From positions 210,898,997-210,962,996 of the forward strand of contig NC_081406.1 of assembly GCF_030272615.1 (NCBI RefSeq): a DNA stretch of 64,000 bases, in the 5' to 3' direction. The notes under the pieces were generated by a model. The model searched no databases and was not told where the DNA came from. It saw nothing but the letters and a program-made list of their open reading frames with translations. Position numbers and translations under genes: made by a program. Positions 25,331 to 36,102 of this stretch are shown here, piece by piece (the first letter of the stretch is position 1; each line of letters starts with the position of its first letter). Source of the DNA: Cryptomeria japonica (taxonomy: Eukaryota > Streptophyta > Pinopsida > Cupressales > Cupressaceae).

Positions 25331-26491
25331 TGTAGCATCCTAAATTGTACTTGCCTACAATTTGGTCCTCACTTAGGCGTCACTTTGGTGTTCATCCTCT
25401 AAGGCTTGACTGAAGCATTGATTCCTGCTCACACTAGCTACCAAACTCAATTTTTTTCACTATATGCATTCTCCCACCCTTAATTTTGGAGCCCTGATGT
25501 CTAGGATCATGATGCCCAACATTATGGTCTTCTAAAAAAGGGCCCATTTTGGGGCCTCATAATAGTCACTCAATTTGGGTGGGGACCTAGATCTCATGTT
25601 GGCATGTGTCAAAAATTCTATTTATTTTTCAACTAGCAAGTATAAAAGGAGGTATACCCCTCTCATTTCAAAAACACAAGAAATCACTGAATGAATTCAA
25701 AATCACAATTACACTTTGGCAAATTCAAGTGAGAAATCAATTAGACTTCTATCAAGCATTAGAGAAAAAGTAAAGTCAAGATTCAAGCATTAGAGATGAC
25801 ATTCATGTTCTTTGCTTTATGAAGACTATCTACATGAAACCCTAATTCCTTGTGAAGACAAACAAAATTTCATTAAAGGTATATCATTGAGTTTTCATTC
25901 ATTTTCAACCTTTCTCTAAAAGGGAAAGTATTTTACTATAGTACTTCATTTACATTTTCAATTCAATTTTATGGTTAATTCCAGAACCAGTGTTTGACCT
26001 AAGGCAAACCTCTATTCCCAATAATTTTCCCCTTTTCATTGTGTGTAAGAACAAGTATAGAGATGCGTTTCGAAGGATCGATAGGGTTCATAGAGACGAA
26101 TAGGTTCACCTTTTGATGAGGGAAAATTTGGAAGACCAAGGCAACCACCACCACTATCCCCAAAGAATCAGGTCGAATTTCTAGGAACATATCCAAACCT
26201 TCATCTTCTACTCAGATCTAGGTTTTTGGCTCTTTATGATGATTGTAGCTTACTATTTCTATTAAATTTATTTAATAGCTCACTATATTACCCTAATCTC
26301 TAAATAACTCAAATTCAATTCAATCTTAGGGAAAGAAGAGCCTCATTTAGGAGGCTTGGAATCTGATTAGAATCTTAGTCTATTAGGCTTAGATCTATCA
26401 AATTCATATCTCTCCCTAATGCAATGGTAATTAAGAAGAAATAATGGTTTTATTACATTTTATGGTGAAACCCTAATTTTCACCCTTTACA
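25331..26491 (+). repeat. Element B 3' LTR
   Basis: The 1,161-bp partner of the LTR at 19,509 has the same TG start and TTACA end and the same TATA-like phrase agtataaaaggag (about 25,640). It is followed by the resumed RT of gypsy A. Confidence 0.85.
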
Positions 26492-26670
26492 AATCTTATG
26501 AATGAAATAATGAAAGATAAGGGTCATCTCTTTTGATAGGTTTCTCATCCATTCTTCAACCCAAACGACATGACCACATAGCATAAGGTACCCCAAGGGG
26601 TCTTAAAAGTTGTCTTATATTGATCTTTGAGATTAACACAAATTAGATTATACCTCAAAAAAAATCCATG
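26492..26670 (-). pseudogene. Gypsy A reverse transcriptase, middle piece
   Basis: The minus strand encodes the fingers/palm blocks KDQYKTTFKTPWGT and VMSFGLKN, which normally lie between the FMDGFSGYNQI block and the YVDD box. The order is right: this piece lies between B (on its YVDD side) and copia-1 (on its N-terminal side). It carries stops and a frameshift near the copia-1 junction. Confidence 0.8.
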
Positions 26671-27228
26671 TGTTGGAAACAATGCAACAAACTAAGGGCG
26701 GGGTGAATCAATTTGCACAAAAAATTACTGCAACTTAAACCAAAAAATAGATCCAATAATTAATAGTTAAAGCATGAAACAACACCACATCAATAACACA
26801 CATAACTGAATATCAACCTGAAATATTTGCTTGTGGATTTTCAAATCATAAACCAAACGAACTAAGGACACACATCAACGTCTAGAACAAATCTCACACA
26901 TCCACAACCAAAGATATAGCAATTCTGGAGCAATATGGAGCACAAACTAGAATACCAAATAACACAAGCAACTGCATAACATCCCCAATACTGAATCTCA
27001 TAACTCGATCATAACATCATGCAAACCTCTGGAAATGGGAATGAACCATATACAAACAACATACCATAAACCCTTTAAACCACATCAGCTCATCTACAAT
27101 ACATAGGATAAACCAACTCATTCCATCAAACTGTAATACTGGAATACACAGAAGAATATGTTAAAAAAATTTCCAACAATCTCCACATATGTTGACATAA
27201 ATGACAACAAATTAGCCAATGTCCAACA
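26671..27228 (-). repeat. Copia-1 3' LTR
   Basis: This LTR matches 31,764-32,313 along its length with scattered substitutions and one extra short segment near 26,730. It borders the polypurine tract at 27,229-27,245. Confidence 0.93.
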
Positions 27229-27575
27229 ACCTCCCCCTTTGGCATTGATGGCAACATATGAATGTGAAAAATAATCAATGTAAAGAAAGAAATCAACTCA
27301 TAACAATCTCCCTCAAAATCAAAAGGATCAACTCCCCTTTTGACAGACAACTTAAAATACTTCAAGGTTTTTCACATGCTTCTCTCCTCCTTTGACATCA
27401 ATGACAAAGGCTCAGGAATCATGATTCCCTCCCCTTTGAATTCGCTTCACAAATATAAACATTTGAACCACCAACATTGACACAGACTACTCCCCCTGAG
27501 TAGCAGCCTCACTCATCAATTTAGAGCATAAAATACCTCTATGAAGTTCACCAGACTGATGAAAATCATTGCACC
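27229..27575 (-). other. Copia-1 3' untranslated region and polypurine tract
   Basis: About 330 bp lie between the RNase H stop and the 3' LTR. The minus-strand sequence ends in GCCAAAGGGGGAGGT, the expected plus-strand primer. No other feature was seen. Confidence 0.8.
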
Positions 27576-27941
27576 TTAGTTCTCATCGAGAGGGGAAATT
27601 ACCCCTAACTTCTCTCTAGGATACTCAAAAGTACCTTTAGGCAAAGGCTTCGTAAAGATATTTGCAATATGTTCCTTTGTAGATACATACTCCAATCTGA
27701 CTTCTTTCTCATTCACCTTCTCTCTCAAGAAATAAAACTTAATTGATATATGATTTGTCTTGGAATGCAACACTAGATTCTTTGAAATATTGATAACACT
27801 TGAATTGTCACAGTATATAGCAATAGGCTCATCATAAATAACTCCTATATCCTTCAACGTTTGCTGCATCCAAATTACCTGAGTACAATTGCTAGCAACA
27901 ACAATATATTCAGCTTCTGTAGTAGATAAGGAAACAACATT
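27576..27941 (-). pseudogene. Copia-1 RNase H domain
   Basis: The frame encodes YCDNSSVINISKN, HISIKFYFLREKV and HIANIFTKPLPKG, the conserved C-terminal half of copia RNase H. The preceding STTEAEY block lies just upstream near 27,920. A stop separates it from RT-RNase H at 27,942-28,628. Confidence 0.85.
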
Positions 27942-28847
27942 CTACTTCTTACTTGCCCTAGAGACCAACTTCTTTCCCAAAAAGAATGCACCACATGTAG
28001 TACTCTTCTGGTCATTAACATCACCTACCCAGTCAACATCTATAAAAGCACTCAAAGAAAATTCATCATTCTTAGAATACCACAAACCAAAATCAACTAT
28101 TCCTTTCAAGTATCTGAATATCCTTTTTATAGAAATAACATGAGATTCCTTAGGATCGACTTGAAATCTAGAAACATGACATACAACATTCATTATATCA
28201 GGTCTAGTATGAGTCAAATACAACAAACCACCAATCATAGATCTATATCTGGTTTGATTAGCTTTTAGAGAGTCATCATTTTTTGTCAGCTTACATCTAG
28301 TCACCATAGGTGTACCAACAGGTTTGGAGTCCTCAAAACCAAATTTCTTCAACAATTCCTTCACATACTTAGACTGAGATATGAAAATACTTTTTTCCAA
28401 CTGAGTAATTTCCAATCCCAGAAAGAATTTCATCTCACCAATCATAGACATCTCAAATTCATTTTGCATCTCTTCAACAAATTTCTTAAATATACAATCA
28501 TTTTCTCCAAAGATAATGTCATCAACAAAAACTTCAACAATCAAAATGTTATTTTGATCAATTTTGAAATAAAGATTACTGTCGGTAGTACCTTTATTGA
28601 ATCCAAGCTTCATCAAATTCTTATCCAATCTGGCATACTAAGCTCTAGGGGCTTGCTTCAATCCATACAATGCTTTCTTCAACCGAAAAACTATGTCTTT
28701 TTCATCTGTCATCTGAAATCCATCTAGTTTCTCAATGTAGACTTCTTCTTCCAATTCACCATTACGAAAAGGTTGATTTGATATCCATCTGATAAAACTT
28801 GAAATATTAGTGAGTAGAATAGGCAATAAATAATCTAACAACTTCAA
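27942..28847 (-). pseudogene. Copia-1 reverse transcriptase, C-terminal part
   Basis: The minus-strand frames contain [12 protein letters not shown] (near 28,640), the catalytic box VFVDDIIFG, the block MSMIGEMKFFLGLEI, and the RNase H start DWVGDVNDQKSTTCG. These are diagnostic of copia RT. A stop at about 28,636 splits the polypeptide, so this copy is inactive. Confidence 0.88.
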
Positions 28848-29214
28848 TTTTAGCTACCAGAGAAAATGTCTCCTCATAGTCAATTCCTTCCATCTGTGAA
28901 TAACCCTTACAAACAAGTCTAGCTTTATTTCAGACAACTTCACCTTGTTCATTCAACTTATTTTGGAATACCCATTTAGTTCCAATTACATTTTTATCCT
29001 TAGGTCTAGGGACAAGAATCCATGTATTATTTTTCTCAATCTGATTCAATTCTTCTTCCATAACTTTAATCCAATTTTCATCTTTGCATGCTTCATCAAC
29101 ATTCTTAGGGTCAATCTTAGAAATTAAACAAATTTCTTCAGCACGTCTTCTTCTAGTCAACAGACCCTTATTCTTGTCACCAATAATCTGATTTTTTGAA
29201 TGATTCAACCTCAC
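28848..29214 (-). pseudogene. Copia-1 reverse transcriptase, N-terminal part
   Basis: This frame encodes NWIKVMEEELNQIEKNNTWILV and PKDKNVIGTKWVFQNKLN, the start of the copia RVT_2 domain. It is followed by a decayed [11 protein letters not shown]-like stretch. A stop at about 28,930 and a frameshift near 28,850 separate it from the rest of RT. Confidence 0.8.
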
Positions 29215-30281
29215 ATGCTTGGGAGTTTTATGATTTTCTTGAATTCCAGTTTCTCGAACTCTTCTTCTGCACTAGCATCTGCACCTTCATTCTCGGACTT
29301 TTCCGAAGCAATCTGAACTTGATTTTGGGTTTGTACTAGCTTTCCTTTGTCTGAACTGGCATCCTGATCATTAAAATCATATCTGCAAGATTTAATGTGT
29401 CTTATATTACCTTCATCAACCTTCACATTAGCACTTTCAACCATCTTTCTCAATATTTTATTATAACACCAATAGGCTTTACTTTTAGTTGAATAACCAA
29501 GAAAGATTCCTTCATCACATCTAGCATCAAATTTTCCAAGATCTTCATCTCTTTTGATATAGCATTTACTACCAAATTTTTTAAAATATCTAACAGTAGG
29601 AGCATGACCAAACCATAACTCATAAGGAGTCTTACCAGTATCACCTTTGGCATTCACCTGGTTAAGAGTGTATACTGCAGTACTCACAACTTCTCTCCAA
29701 AAAACATGCAGAATATTTCCTTCAATCATCATGGTTCTAGTAGCCTCTTGAACTATTATATTCTTCCTCTCTACAACACCATTCTGTCGTGGAGTCCTAG
29801 GAGTAGATAAATGTCTCTTAACTCCATGCTCTTCACAGTATGCATTAAACTCACTGGAAGTGAATTATCCACCTCTGTTAGATATTAGACACTTCAACTT
29901 CATTCCAGTCTCAGTTTCAACTCTAGCTTTGAAAATATTGAACTTCTCCAATGCTTCAGACTTCTCCCTTAAGAAGGTAACCCACATCATCCATGAATAG
30001 TCATCAATCAACAACATGAAATACTTGTCACCCTGCAAGATTCTCACTCTAGAAGGACCACATAGATCAATATGCCCAAGATCCAACAATCCATTAGAAT
30101 TATATTGTTTTCTCTTTTAAGTAACTCGTGTTTGCTTCCCTAATTGACATTCCTTACATACTGGATTAGAAGTCTTTATTAACTTCAGTAGATCTCTCAC
30201 TGCCCGAGTAGAACTTATCTTAACTATATAGTCAAAATTTACATGACACATCCTTTTATGCCATAACCAACTTTCATCAAT
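29211..30281 (-). pseudogene. Copia-1 integrase
   Basis: The GAG-pre-integrase block with HKRMCHVNF-like and CKECQLGKQ motifs (about 30,140-30,270) gives the HHCC zinc site. The core has HIDLCGPS with the first Asp. The second catalytic position reads ISNRGG, Asn instead of Asp, followed directly by a stop. A PRQNGVVERKN block carries the Glu. The C-terminal part (29,211-29,732) reads through GYSTKSKAYW to the acidic linker before RT. Stops near 29,864, 30,118 and 30,281 also break it. Confidence 0.85.
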
Positions 30282-31187
30282 CTAAGCAATCAGACAACTT
30301 TTACCACCAACATTCAAGTGAAAGATATTACCTTTAGTCTTTGTACCTAATGCAATCTCAATTTTGAAGCTACTCAAGATCTCATATTTTTCATTCTTGA
30401 ATTGCAAGTTATATCCCTTATCAACCATTTGACCAACACTCAAAAGATTATGCTTTAAACCTTCAACATACAACACATCATTAATATTATGCTTACCATC
30501 AAGAGAAACAAAACCTCTACCATGGATTACACAAACTCTGTTATCACCAAATCTTACTATACCACCATCATACCTTTCCAAATTTACAAATTTACTCTTA
30601 TCATCTGTCATATGATGAGAGCAACCACTGTCAATTACCCATTCATCTTTCTCCTCAACTTTAGCAACTAAAGCTTTCTCCTTATTAGTACACCTTTTAG
30701 AATCTGTAGCTACAGGATCATCTTCCTTGATAGCAATGAACACAAATTCATCTCCTGAATTCCCCTTATTCGACTCATCATCTGTAAGACCTTCATCAAC
30801 AACATAATAACACTTCTTTTGATATTTAGGCTTATATGGCTTAAATGGCTTCTTAGAATTTCTCTCTACTTCCAGACACCTTGATGCAAAATATCCTATC
30901 TTAATACATGAAAAACATTTAAGAGGTAACTTTCCTTCATACTTGCAAGCACCTTGAGGCAATCTTTTGGCAATAAGTGCTTCAAGCTCCTCAAGCTCTC
31001 TTTCTTCATCTTCCATCTCTTTCTCATATCTAGATATTCTTGTATAACTTTCTTCCGGATCATGTCGATGCTTCCCAAAAACAATAGATTTGAATGTAGA
31101 TTCAGTCTTAGGAAGAGAGTCTCCAAACTCACTCAGCTCAAAAGCAACAAGCTTACCAATCAACATGTCTCTTGTCACATTTGTCAC
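30282..31187 (-). CDS. Copia-1 gag C-terminus and aspartic protease
   Basis: An open frame of 301 codons runs from a charged helical gag segment through a zinc-knuckle remnant to the protease. The knuckle reads CFSCIKIGYFASRC; the His of CX2CX4HX4C is Tyr, a single C-to-T change away. The protease has the canonical DSGCSHHM active site. It processes the copia polyprotein in the virus-like particle. The frame is closed at both ends by stops shared with neighbouring gag and integrase parts. Confidence 0.85.
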   Translation of the reverse strand: MTNVTRDMLIGKLVAFELSEFGDSLPKTESTFKSIVFGKHRHDPEESYTRISRYEKEMEDEERELEELEALIAKRLPQGACKYEGKLPLKCFSCIKIGYFASRCLEVERNSKKPFKPYKPKYQKKCYYVVDEGLTDDESNKGNSGDEFVFIAIKEDDPVATDSKRCTNKEKALVAKVEEKDEWVIDSGCSHHMTDDKSKFVNLERYDGGIVRFGDNRVCVIHGRGFVSLDGKHNINDVLYVEGLKHNLLSVGQMVDKGYNLQFKNEKYEILSSFKIEIALGTKTKGNIFHLNVGGKSCLIA

Positions 31188-31690
31188 AGTTTGGATACCA
31201 TCAATAGCAACAATTTTATGTTTTTAAGCGGGAGGTAATGATCTCAACACTTTAGCAACAATCTCATATTCTTCTAAAACTCCACCGATACATATGATTC
31301 CACACACAAGCTCATTCACTTTCTGCATATAAAAATTAATGTTCTCATCTTCACTCATCTTCAGGTTCTCATATTTACCCTTCAAGCTTTGCAACTTAGC
31401 AATCTTCACACAACTATCACCTTTATGCAAGGTCTACAACTTTACCCAAATATCATGAGCAGTCTCTAAGTCCATCACATTAGTCATCTCAGAATCTAAC
31501 AAGGCACTCATCAATGCTTCCTTGGCTCTAATATTGAAATTTTCTTCCTTTATCTCATCCAGAGTAGTAGGACCATTATATAAATTCTTAGTAATCTTCC
31601 AGTACCCTTCTCTAATGCATCTCAAATGACATTGCATCCGTCTATTCCAGAGAGTAGTTCGTTCCATCAAATCTCAGACTATCCTTCTTG
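31188..31690 (-). pseudogene. Copia-1 gag N-terminal/capsid part
   Basis: Two in-phase pieces (31,434-31,670 and 31,224-31,430) encode the copia gag helices: TTLWNRRMQCHLRC-like start, AKEALMSALLDSEM, TAHDIWVKL, then KLQSLKGKYENLKM and VLRSLPPA. TAG or TAA codons separate them. The protein would form the particle shell. The start codon is uncertain. Confidence 0.8.
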
Positions 31691-31747
31691 AAAGAAAAGG
31701 TTGCCATCTCAGATGTCCTCAAACAGTCAAGATTCTTCCAGAGGATC

Positions 31748-31763
31748 TATCTCTGATACCAAT
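31748..31763 (-). promoter_or_regulatory. Copia-1 primer-binding site
   Basis: The minus strand reads ATTGGTATCAGAGATAG immediately after the 5' LTR, complementary to the initiator tRNA-Met 3' end used by most plant copia elements (TGGTATCAGAGC). Confidence 0.9.
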
Positions 31764-32313
31764 TGTTGGTGACAATGCAACAAAATGAGAGGGGGGGGTG
31801 GTGAATCAGTTTGCACAAAAACCTACTACCGTGATTTGATAATTAACAGTTAAAGCATGAAACAACACCGCATCAATAACACACATAATTGACTGTCAAC
31901 CTGAAATATTTTCTTGTGAATTTCCAAATCATGAACGAAACAAACTAAGGACACACATCAACGTCTAGAACACGTCCCACACATTCACAACCAAAGATAT
32001 AGAAATTTTGGAGTAATACAGAGCACAAACCAGGATATTGAATAACACAAGCAACTACATAACATCCCTAATACCAAATCTCATAACTCGATCATAACAT
32101 CATGCAGACCTCTACAAATGGGAATGAACCATCTACAAACAACATACTAGAAACCCTTTTAAACCGCATCAGCTCATCTGCAATACACAGGCTAAACCAA
32201 CTCATTCTATCAAACCACAATACTGTAATACATAGAAGAATATGTTAACAAAACTTTCCAACAATCTCCACATATGTTCACATCAATGACAACATATCAA
32301 CCAATGTCCAACA
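31764..32313 (-). repeat. Copia-1 5' LTR
   Basis: The 550-bp LTR is paired with 26,671-27,228. Near its plus-strand start it contains a G-run (gaggggggggtgg) longer than in the partner. Confidence 0.93.
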
Positions 32314-32640
32314 CCATGAAGGATAGTAAGGAATGCCCAGTAGTTGAATCGATGATCATATCAATATTCAGTACTGGAAAGTCATCTTTAAGAGAAGCCT
32401 TATTTAAATCTTGAAAATCAACGCACATTCAGATTCATCCATCACACTTTCCTACTGGAACAATATTCGATATCGAAGGAGAGTAGTCGATAGGATGGAT
32501 AAAGCCAACTTTTAGAAGCTTCTCTAACTTTTTCTTGACTAACAAAGCTACCCTAGGATTCATCTTTCAAATCTTTTATTTTATAGGCTTGACATCAAGA
32601 CTTAACACATTATTGTGAATCACAACGGATTCATCAATCC
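32314..32640 (-). pseudogene. Gypsy A reverse transcriptase, N-terminal piece
   Basis: The minus strand encodes MNPRVALLVKKKLEKLLKVGFI, the VPVGK and CVDFQDLNKASLKDDFP blocks and the IDMIIDST block, the N-terminal third of gypsy RT. It ends within the FMDGF region where copia-1 inserted. Stops (for example near 32,575) mark decay. Confidence 0.85.
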
Positions 32641-33771
32641 TTAGCATGTCCTCATACAACCAAGCAAAAACATATGGATATTTATACCTGAATGTAGCTT
32701 AGATTCCTCAGAATATAAACATTTTCCTATTTTGATAGCTTTGCTAGAATCCTTAGTATCCATAATAACGTCAATAGTGTCTTCTTTAAGGAGCATGCTA
32801 CGATCTTCAGAATGAGACAAAGGTACATTTTCCTCATCATGAGATAAGGGATGTGTTTCACAAATATTCATAACGAATTCTCTAAAGTATGCATGATCAT
32901 TCAAACACTAAGGGAATCGATGCTTATGATGATAAGAAGGCAATCCAGAATACACCCTAAATAATTCCTTGAAAGCTTCCTCAGAAGGGAAAAGGTCCAA
33001 AGGTACTTCATCGAGTGATGCAGTAATAGTGAGGTGTTCTGAATGTATAAGCTGAATAGGGAGGACATCTACAAAAATCATGTTAACATTTAACCATGGT
33101 TTTGCTTTATGAGATGTAGGTCGATATCCAAGTTCAATGTTACGATGATGGAGTTCAGGTTCCAAAGGAATCTGAATACCTTGTCCATTAGGTCCACAAC
33201 CTCTACCATCATAACTGAGTTTTGAGAAAAGGTTATACCTTGGGCCATAGATGTCATTAATTTCTCTAGAGGTCAGAGGTTTGGTGTAGAAAAGATGATC
33301 AACATGATAAGTATCACCTAGCTTAACAGATGTGTAATCATCCATTGTGGCCAAGGTGAACAAAATTTTAGGAAATCTTAGGTGGATGAGGTTAACCTTA
33401 TATTCACCATCATGAGAATCCATGAAATCTAAGGAACCTCTATTGTCACCCAAGCGCAAATTTACCTTAGGCAGAGAAGATGGTTTGATAGATGGTGAAT
33501 TAATCAAGGTAGACTCAGAGATTTGTTCTTTTTGGAGGTTTGCTTTGGGAAGATCCTCTTTTGGAGGATCCCACTTCTTTGGTGACTTCTTCTTTAACTC
33601 TTTGTCACTCTTTTGGATCTCTTTTTTAGGAGACTCTACAGAAGTAGAGGTTATCACCAGAGAAGATAATGTTGAAGTATAATTTTTAAATGAAGGTATA
33701 ACCGAGGTCTGACCTACTACTCCCATTTGACATAAGTACATGGCATCAAGGTTAGCCTTGATTGTGACCAC
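32641..33771 (-). pseudogene. Gypsy A protease-RT linker region
   Basis: Two minus-strand frames (32,908-33,771 and 32,641-32,904) separated by one stop encode a Ser/Lys-rich stretch, then a segment with LGYRPTSHKAKPW, SLDEVPLDLFPSEEAFKELFRVYSG and an acidic tail. It lies between protease and RT. This long, poorly known linker occurs in several plant gypsy lineages; no enzymatic motif is visible. Confidence 0.55.
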
Positions 33772-33848
33772 TTGATTTTTTTCAACAAACTTTATTGACC
33801 CATGAAGGGTAGAAGAAATATCTCCTAAAGCATGAAGCCAAGGTCTAC

Positions 33849-34292
33849 CTAAAATAAGGTTGTAAGATAAAGGCTCCCTAGCATCACATGTACCAAGGTT
33901 GGGATAGTAATAGGTCCAACCTTCAAGGGAAAAATAATAGTTCCCACAACGGTATTTTTAGTATTATCAAAGCCACAAATAAATAAAGAAGATGCTACAA
34001 GTGAATTTGGATCTACTTTAATCTTTGGTAATAAATCTAAGCTACAAACATTAAGTGTCGACCTTGTGTCAACAAGAATTTGTCTAATACCAACACCATT
34101 AACATGAACAATTATCATTAACGAATCAACCAAGTTTCTTACTTTGGGAGGTGAAAGTTCATGAGGATAGAATGTAATATTTGGCGAATCCACACCAATA
34201 TGGTCCATCAATGCATTCACATCTATCAGTCTCATAGAAGAGGGTAACAAAATATTTTGCAAATCCTCCTGTAGCATACCTTGACACATCAA
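33849..34292 (-). pseudogene. Gypsy A retropepsin-like protease
   Basis: The minus-strand frame contains ILVDTRSTLNVCSLDLLPKI, which matches the retropepsin active-site block D-T/S-G-S with Gly changed to Arg, followed by a FICGFDNTKNTVVGTI strand region. An aspartic protease would cleave the polyprotein; the Gly-to-Arg change should disable it. It follows the upstream frame after one stop near 34,295. Confidence 0.75.
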
Positions 34293-34298
34293 AGCAGT

Positions 34299-34832
34299 CT
34301 AAAGAAAGTCCCATTGTGAGATCTTAGTAGGAGTAATTCTAAGTTGCTCGATAAGATCATAGTCACCAAGGTGCTTAGCTATGGGTTGAGGTGTTTGAGG
34401 AAGACTTGGTTGAGATAACGATAAAGGTGAGCTTGACTGATTGGGATGTTTATTCCTCCTTGTATTATACGTATGAGCAACGATGTTGTAGGGAGACTGC
34501 TTAGACTGTATAAACTTAGTATATAAATCAAGAGCATCTCCCTTAAACGGTTTCCCACTAATGGATTTAACTTTCTTAGGAGAAGGACTGGCTACAATCA
34601 TGTAGATGCATGGTCTCTTAGGCCTTCGTGGAGCCACAGAGACAACAATGACATTCACAAACTCTTCATCCCTAGAGGAAGAAAAGGTTGGGGATAAACA
34701 ATCTTTAACATCTCCACAACTAGGAGGAGACGTGTCTAGAAAGTCATCCAAGACCTCATCTAGCATATCGAAGTCATCCTTAGATAATGCCTTATTGAAT
34801 GCATAAAACTCTAAGAGAAAAAGATCCGACAT
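34299..34832 (-). CDS. Gypsy A N-terminal gag-pol segment without capsid domain
   Basis: The ORF starts at ATG 34,832 and encodes an acidic N-terminus, a Pro/Arg/Lys-rich middle and the block YDLIEQLRITPTKISQWDFL. That block in plant gypsy polyproteins sits just before the protease. No Retrotrans_gag capsid domain or zinc knuckle lies between the primer site and this ORF. Either a gag was deleted or this element is gag-less and would depend on a helper. Confidence 0.6.
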   Translation of the reverse strand: MSDLFLLEFYAFNKALSKDDFDMLDEVLDDFLDTSPPSCGDVKDCLSPTFSSSRDEEFVNVIVVSVAPRRPKRPCIYMIVASPSPKKVKSISGKPFKGDALDLYTKFIQSKQSPYNIVAHTYNTRRNKHPNQSSSPLSLSQPSLPQTPQPIAKHLGDYDLIEQLRITPTKISQWDFL

Positions 34833-34858
34833 AAGGCATTCATGTCAAGTTCACCAAA

Positions 34859-36102
34859 ATTTAGAGGGAGGGATTTTCTACCTTCAAGATGACAAACCTC
34901 AAGGAACAAATCTACCCTCACACTACCTCACTTTATTGGCACTCAAGTGAGCCAGGGGATAAATATAACATAAATCAAACAACAACTAAACTAATGTATC
35001 AATATTGCTAAATTTTAGAAACATATAACAAAATAAGGAAATTCAAATCATGATAGAAGCATATAAGTAGAAAGTAAATTTTACCACAAGGCTAATTTAT
35101 TCTCATATTTTGGACACCAACACAATGCGTGGACGTGTGTGCGCCACACTGTTGTTTGTACAAACAAAAAATAAAAATGCACAAGTACCCCAAAATATAC
35201 TCTCTACAACGTAAAACTTGTTTGTCACCTACACACGTTGAGACGAGGGAAATTATTAGGGTTGTATAGGGGTTTGCCTCAGTTAAACCCTTGCTTTGGT
35301 GTTTCCATCACCACAAATAGTCAGATTGATATAATGTATAAATAGATAAATGTAATATAAACAAACCCCGCTTAATGGAGGAAAACCCCTATTACATGAG
35401 ATGCAAAGATAAATGATAGTGTAACATAAAAAAACTCGCTTAATGGAGGGAAACCCCTATTGCATGATGTACAAAGAAATGATTTAAATGTGCCTAGATA
35501 ATAGATGTGTTCAATGATTCATTAGATATGACAATGCAGTATTAAGAATAAATAAGATAAGAGAGAAGACAAAGCATTTTAGCCAAACCCCTCTCTTGAG
35601 ATAAGAGTCTGATAAAACTTGATGTAATCTTACTACTATGAGAGATCCATGAGTGTGATAATGATTTTAGAGAGCTCAAGATAAGAAAAGTGCAAAGGGA
35701 GTTTTCTGAAAGCTAAAAGACCATCGAGAGAGAAAAGAAAAAGGAAGAGAAGACAAACCCATGAGAAAAAGGATGGGATTTTAAAACTAAAAACGAGTGG
35801 GAGTAACCATTTTGAACATGCCCAACCCAAGGGACATGCGTCATCGAAAGGCTGGAGTGGAATATGCCATCTAGATTCGAGGAACCATCGGGACGTTAGC
35901 ACGCCGCATGGACGTCTGCGCGTTGTGCTTCCGTCCAACCAAAGATGATCCTAATTGGAGTCTTAGGGTGATTGGCGACACTTTGTCTTTAGAGGCCATG
36001 ATGTCAAAATGATGAAATCTTGATCATGAACCTTGCCATAAATGCACCGGGTGCAATGCATAAGTGTCATAAATGCATGGGGCATAATTTATGACACTAT
36101 AA
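34859..36102 (-). repeat. Putative gypsy A 5' LTR
   Basis: On the minus strand the block begins TATAGTGTCATAAATT (near 36,102) and stops just before TTTTGGTGAACTTGAC (34,843-34,858), a site like the primer-binding site of B. It contains a tandemly repeated phrase at about 35,362-35,475, 'cgcttaatggaggraaacccctatt'. No partner LTR remains on the left, so the ends are estimates and the terminal TG/CA is not conserved. Confidence 0.45.

Larger units (their letters stand above)
19509..26491 (+). mobile_element. Element B: LTR retrotransposon with gag-protease but no RT or integrase
   Basis: Two direct LTRs (19,509-20,641 and 25,331-26,491) share start TGTAGCATYCTAAATTGTAC and end TTACA. Just inside the left LTR is a candidate primer site, TTTTGGTGAACCC. 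Just before the right LTR is a polypurine tract, AAAGTGGGGGCTAAA. The 4.7-kb interior encodes a gag and a protease-like region on the plus strand; no RT, RNase H or integrase motif was seen in any frame. This is the layout of TR-GAG type non-autonomous elements. The target flanks GATCA and AATCT share only the core GAT. It sits in the RT of gypsy A in opposite orientation. Confidence 0.8.
26671..32313 (-). mobile_element. Copia-1: complete Ty1/copia retrotransposon
   Basis: LTRs of 558 bp (26,671-27,228) and 550 bp (31,764-32,313) start TGTTGG and end CCAACA on the plus strand. The element is flanked by a perfect 5-bp duplication CCATG (26,666-26,670 and 32,314-32,318). On the minus strand the primer-binding site TGGTATCAGAGATAG (initiator tRNA-Met type) follows the 5' LTR. 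The tract AAAGGGGGAGG precedes the 3' LTR. The interior encodes gag, protease, integrase, RT and RNase H in copia order, with frameshifts and stops. It is inserted in the RT of gypsy A. Confidence 0.95.
15740..36102 (-). mobile_element. Gypsy A: old minus-strand Ty3/gypsy retrotransposon, cut by three insertions
   Basis: Read on the minus strand, the pieces give protease, reverse transcriptase, RNase H and integrase in the Ty3/gypsy order. A putative 5' LTR lies at about 34,859-36,102 and the integrase tail ends near 15,740. The RT is divided by copia-1 and by B, and the integrase tail by a likely solo LTR; the flanking pieces join in protein order across each gap. A 3' LTR was not found, so the element is probably truncated at its left. 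Its own sequence is about 7.4 kb once the insertions are removed. Confidence 0.75.

Noticed and set aside
28464-28727. Plus-strand frame in copia-1
   Set aside because: It is antisense to the RT catalytic region.
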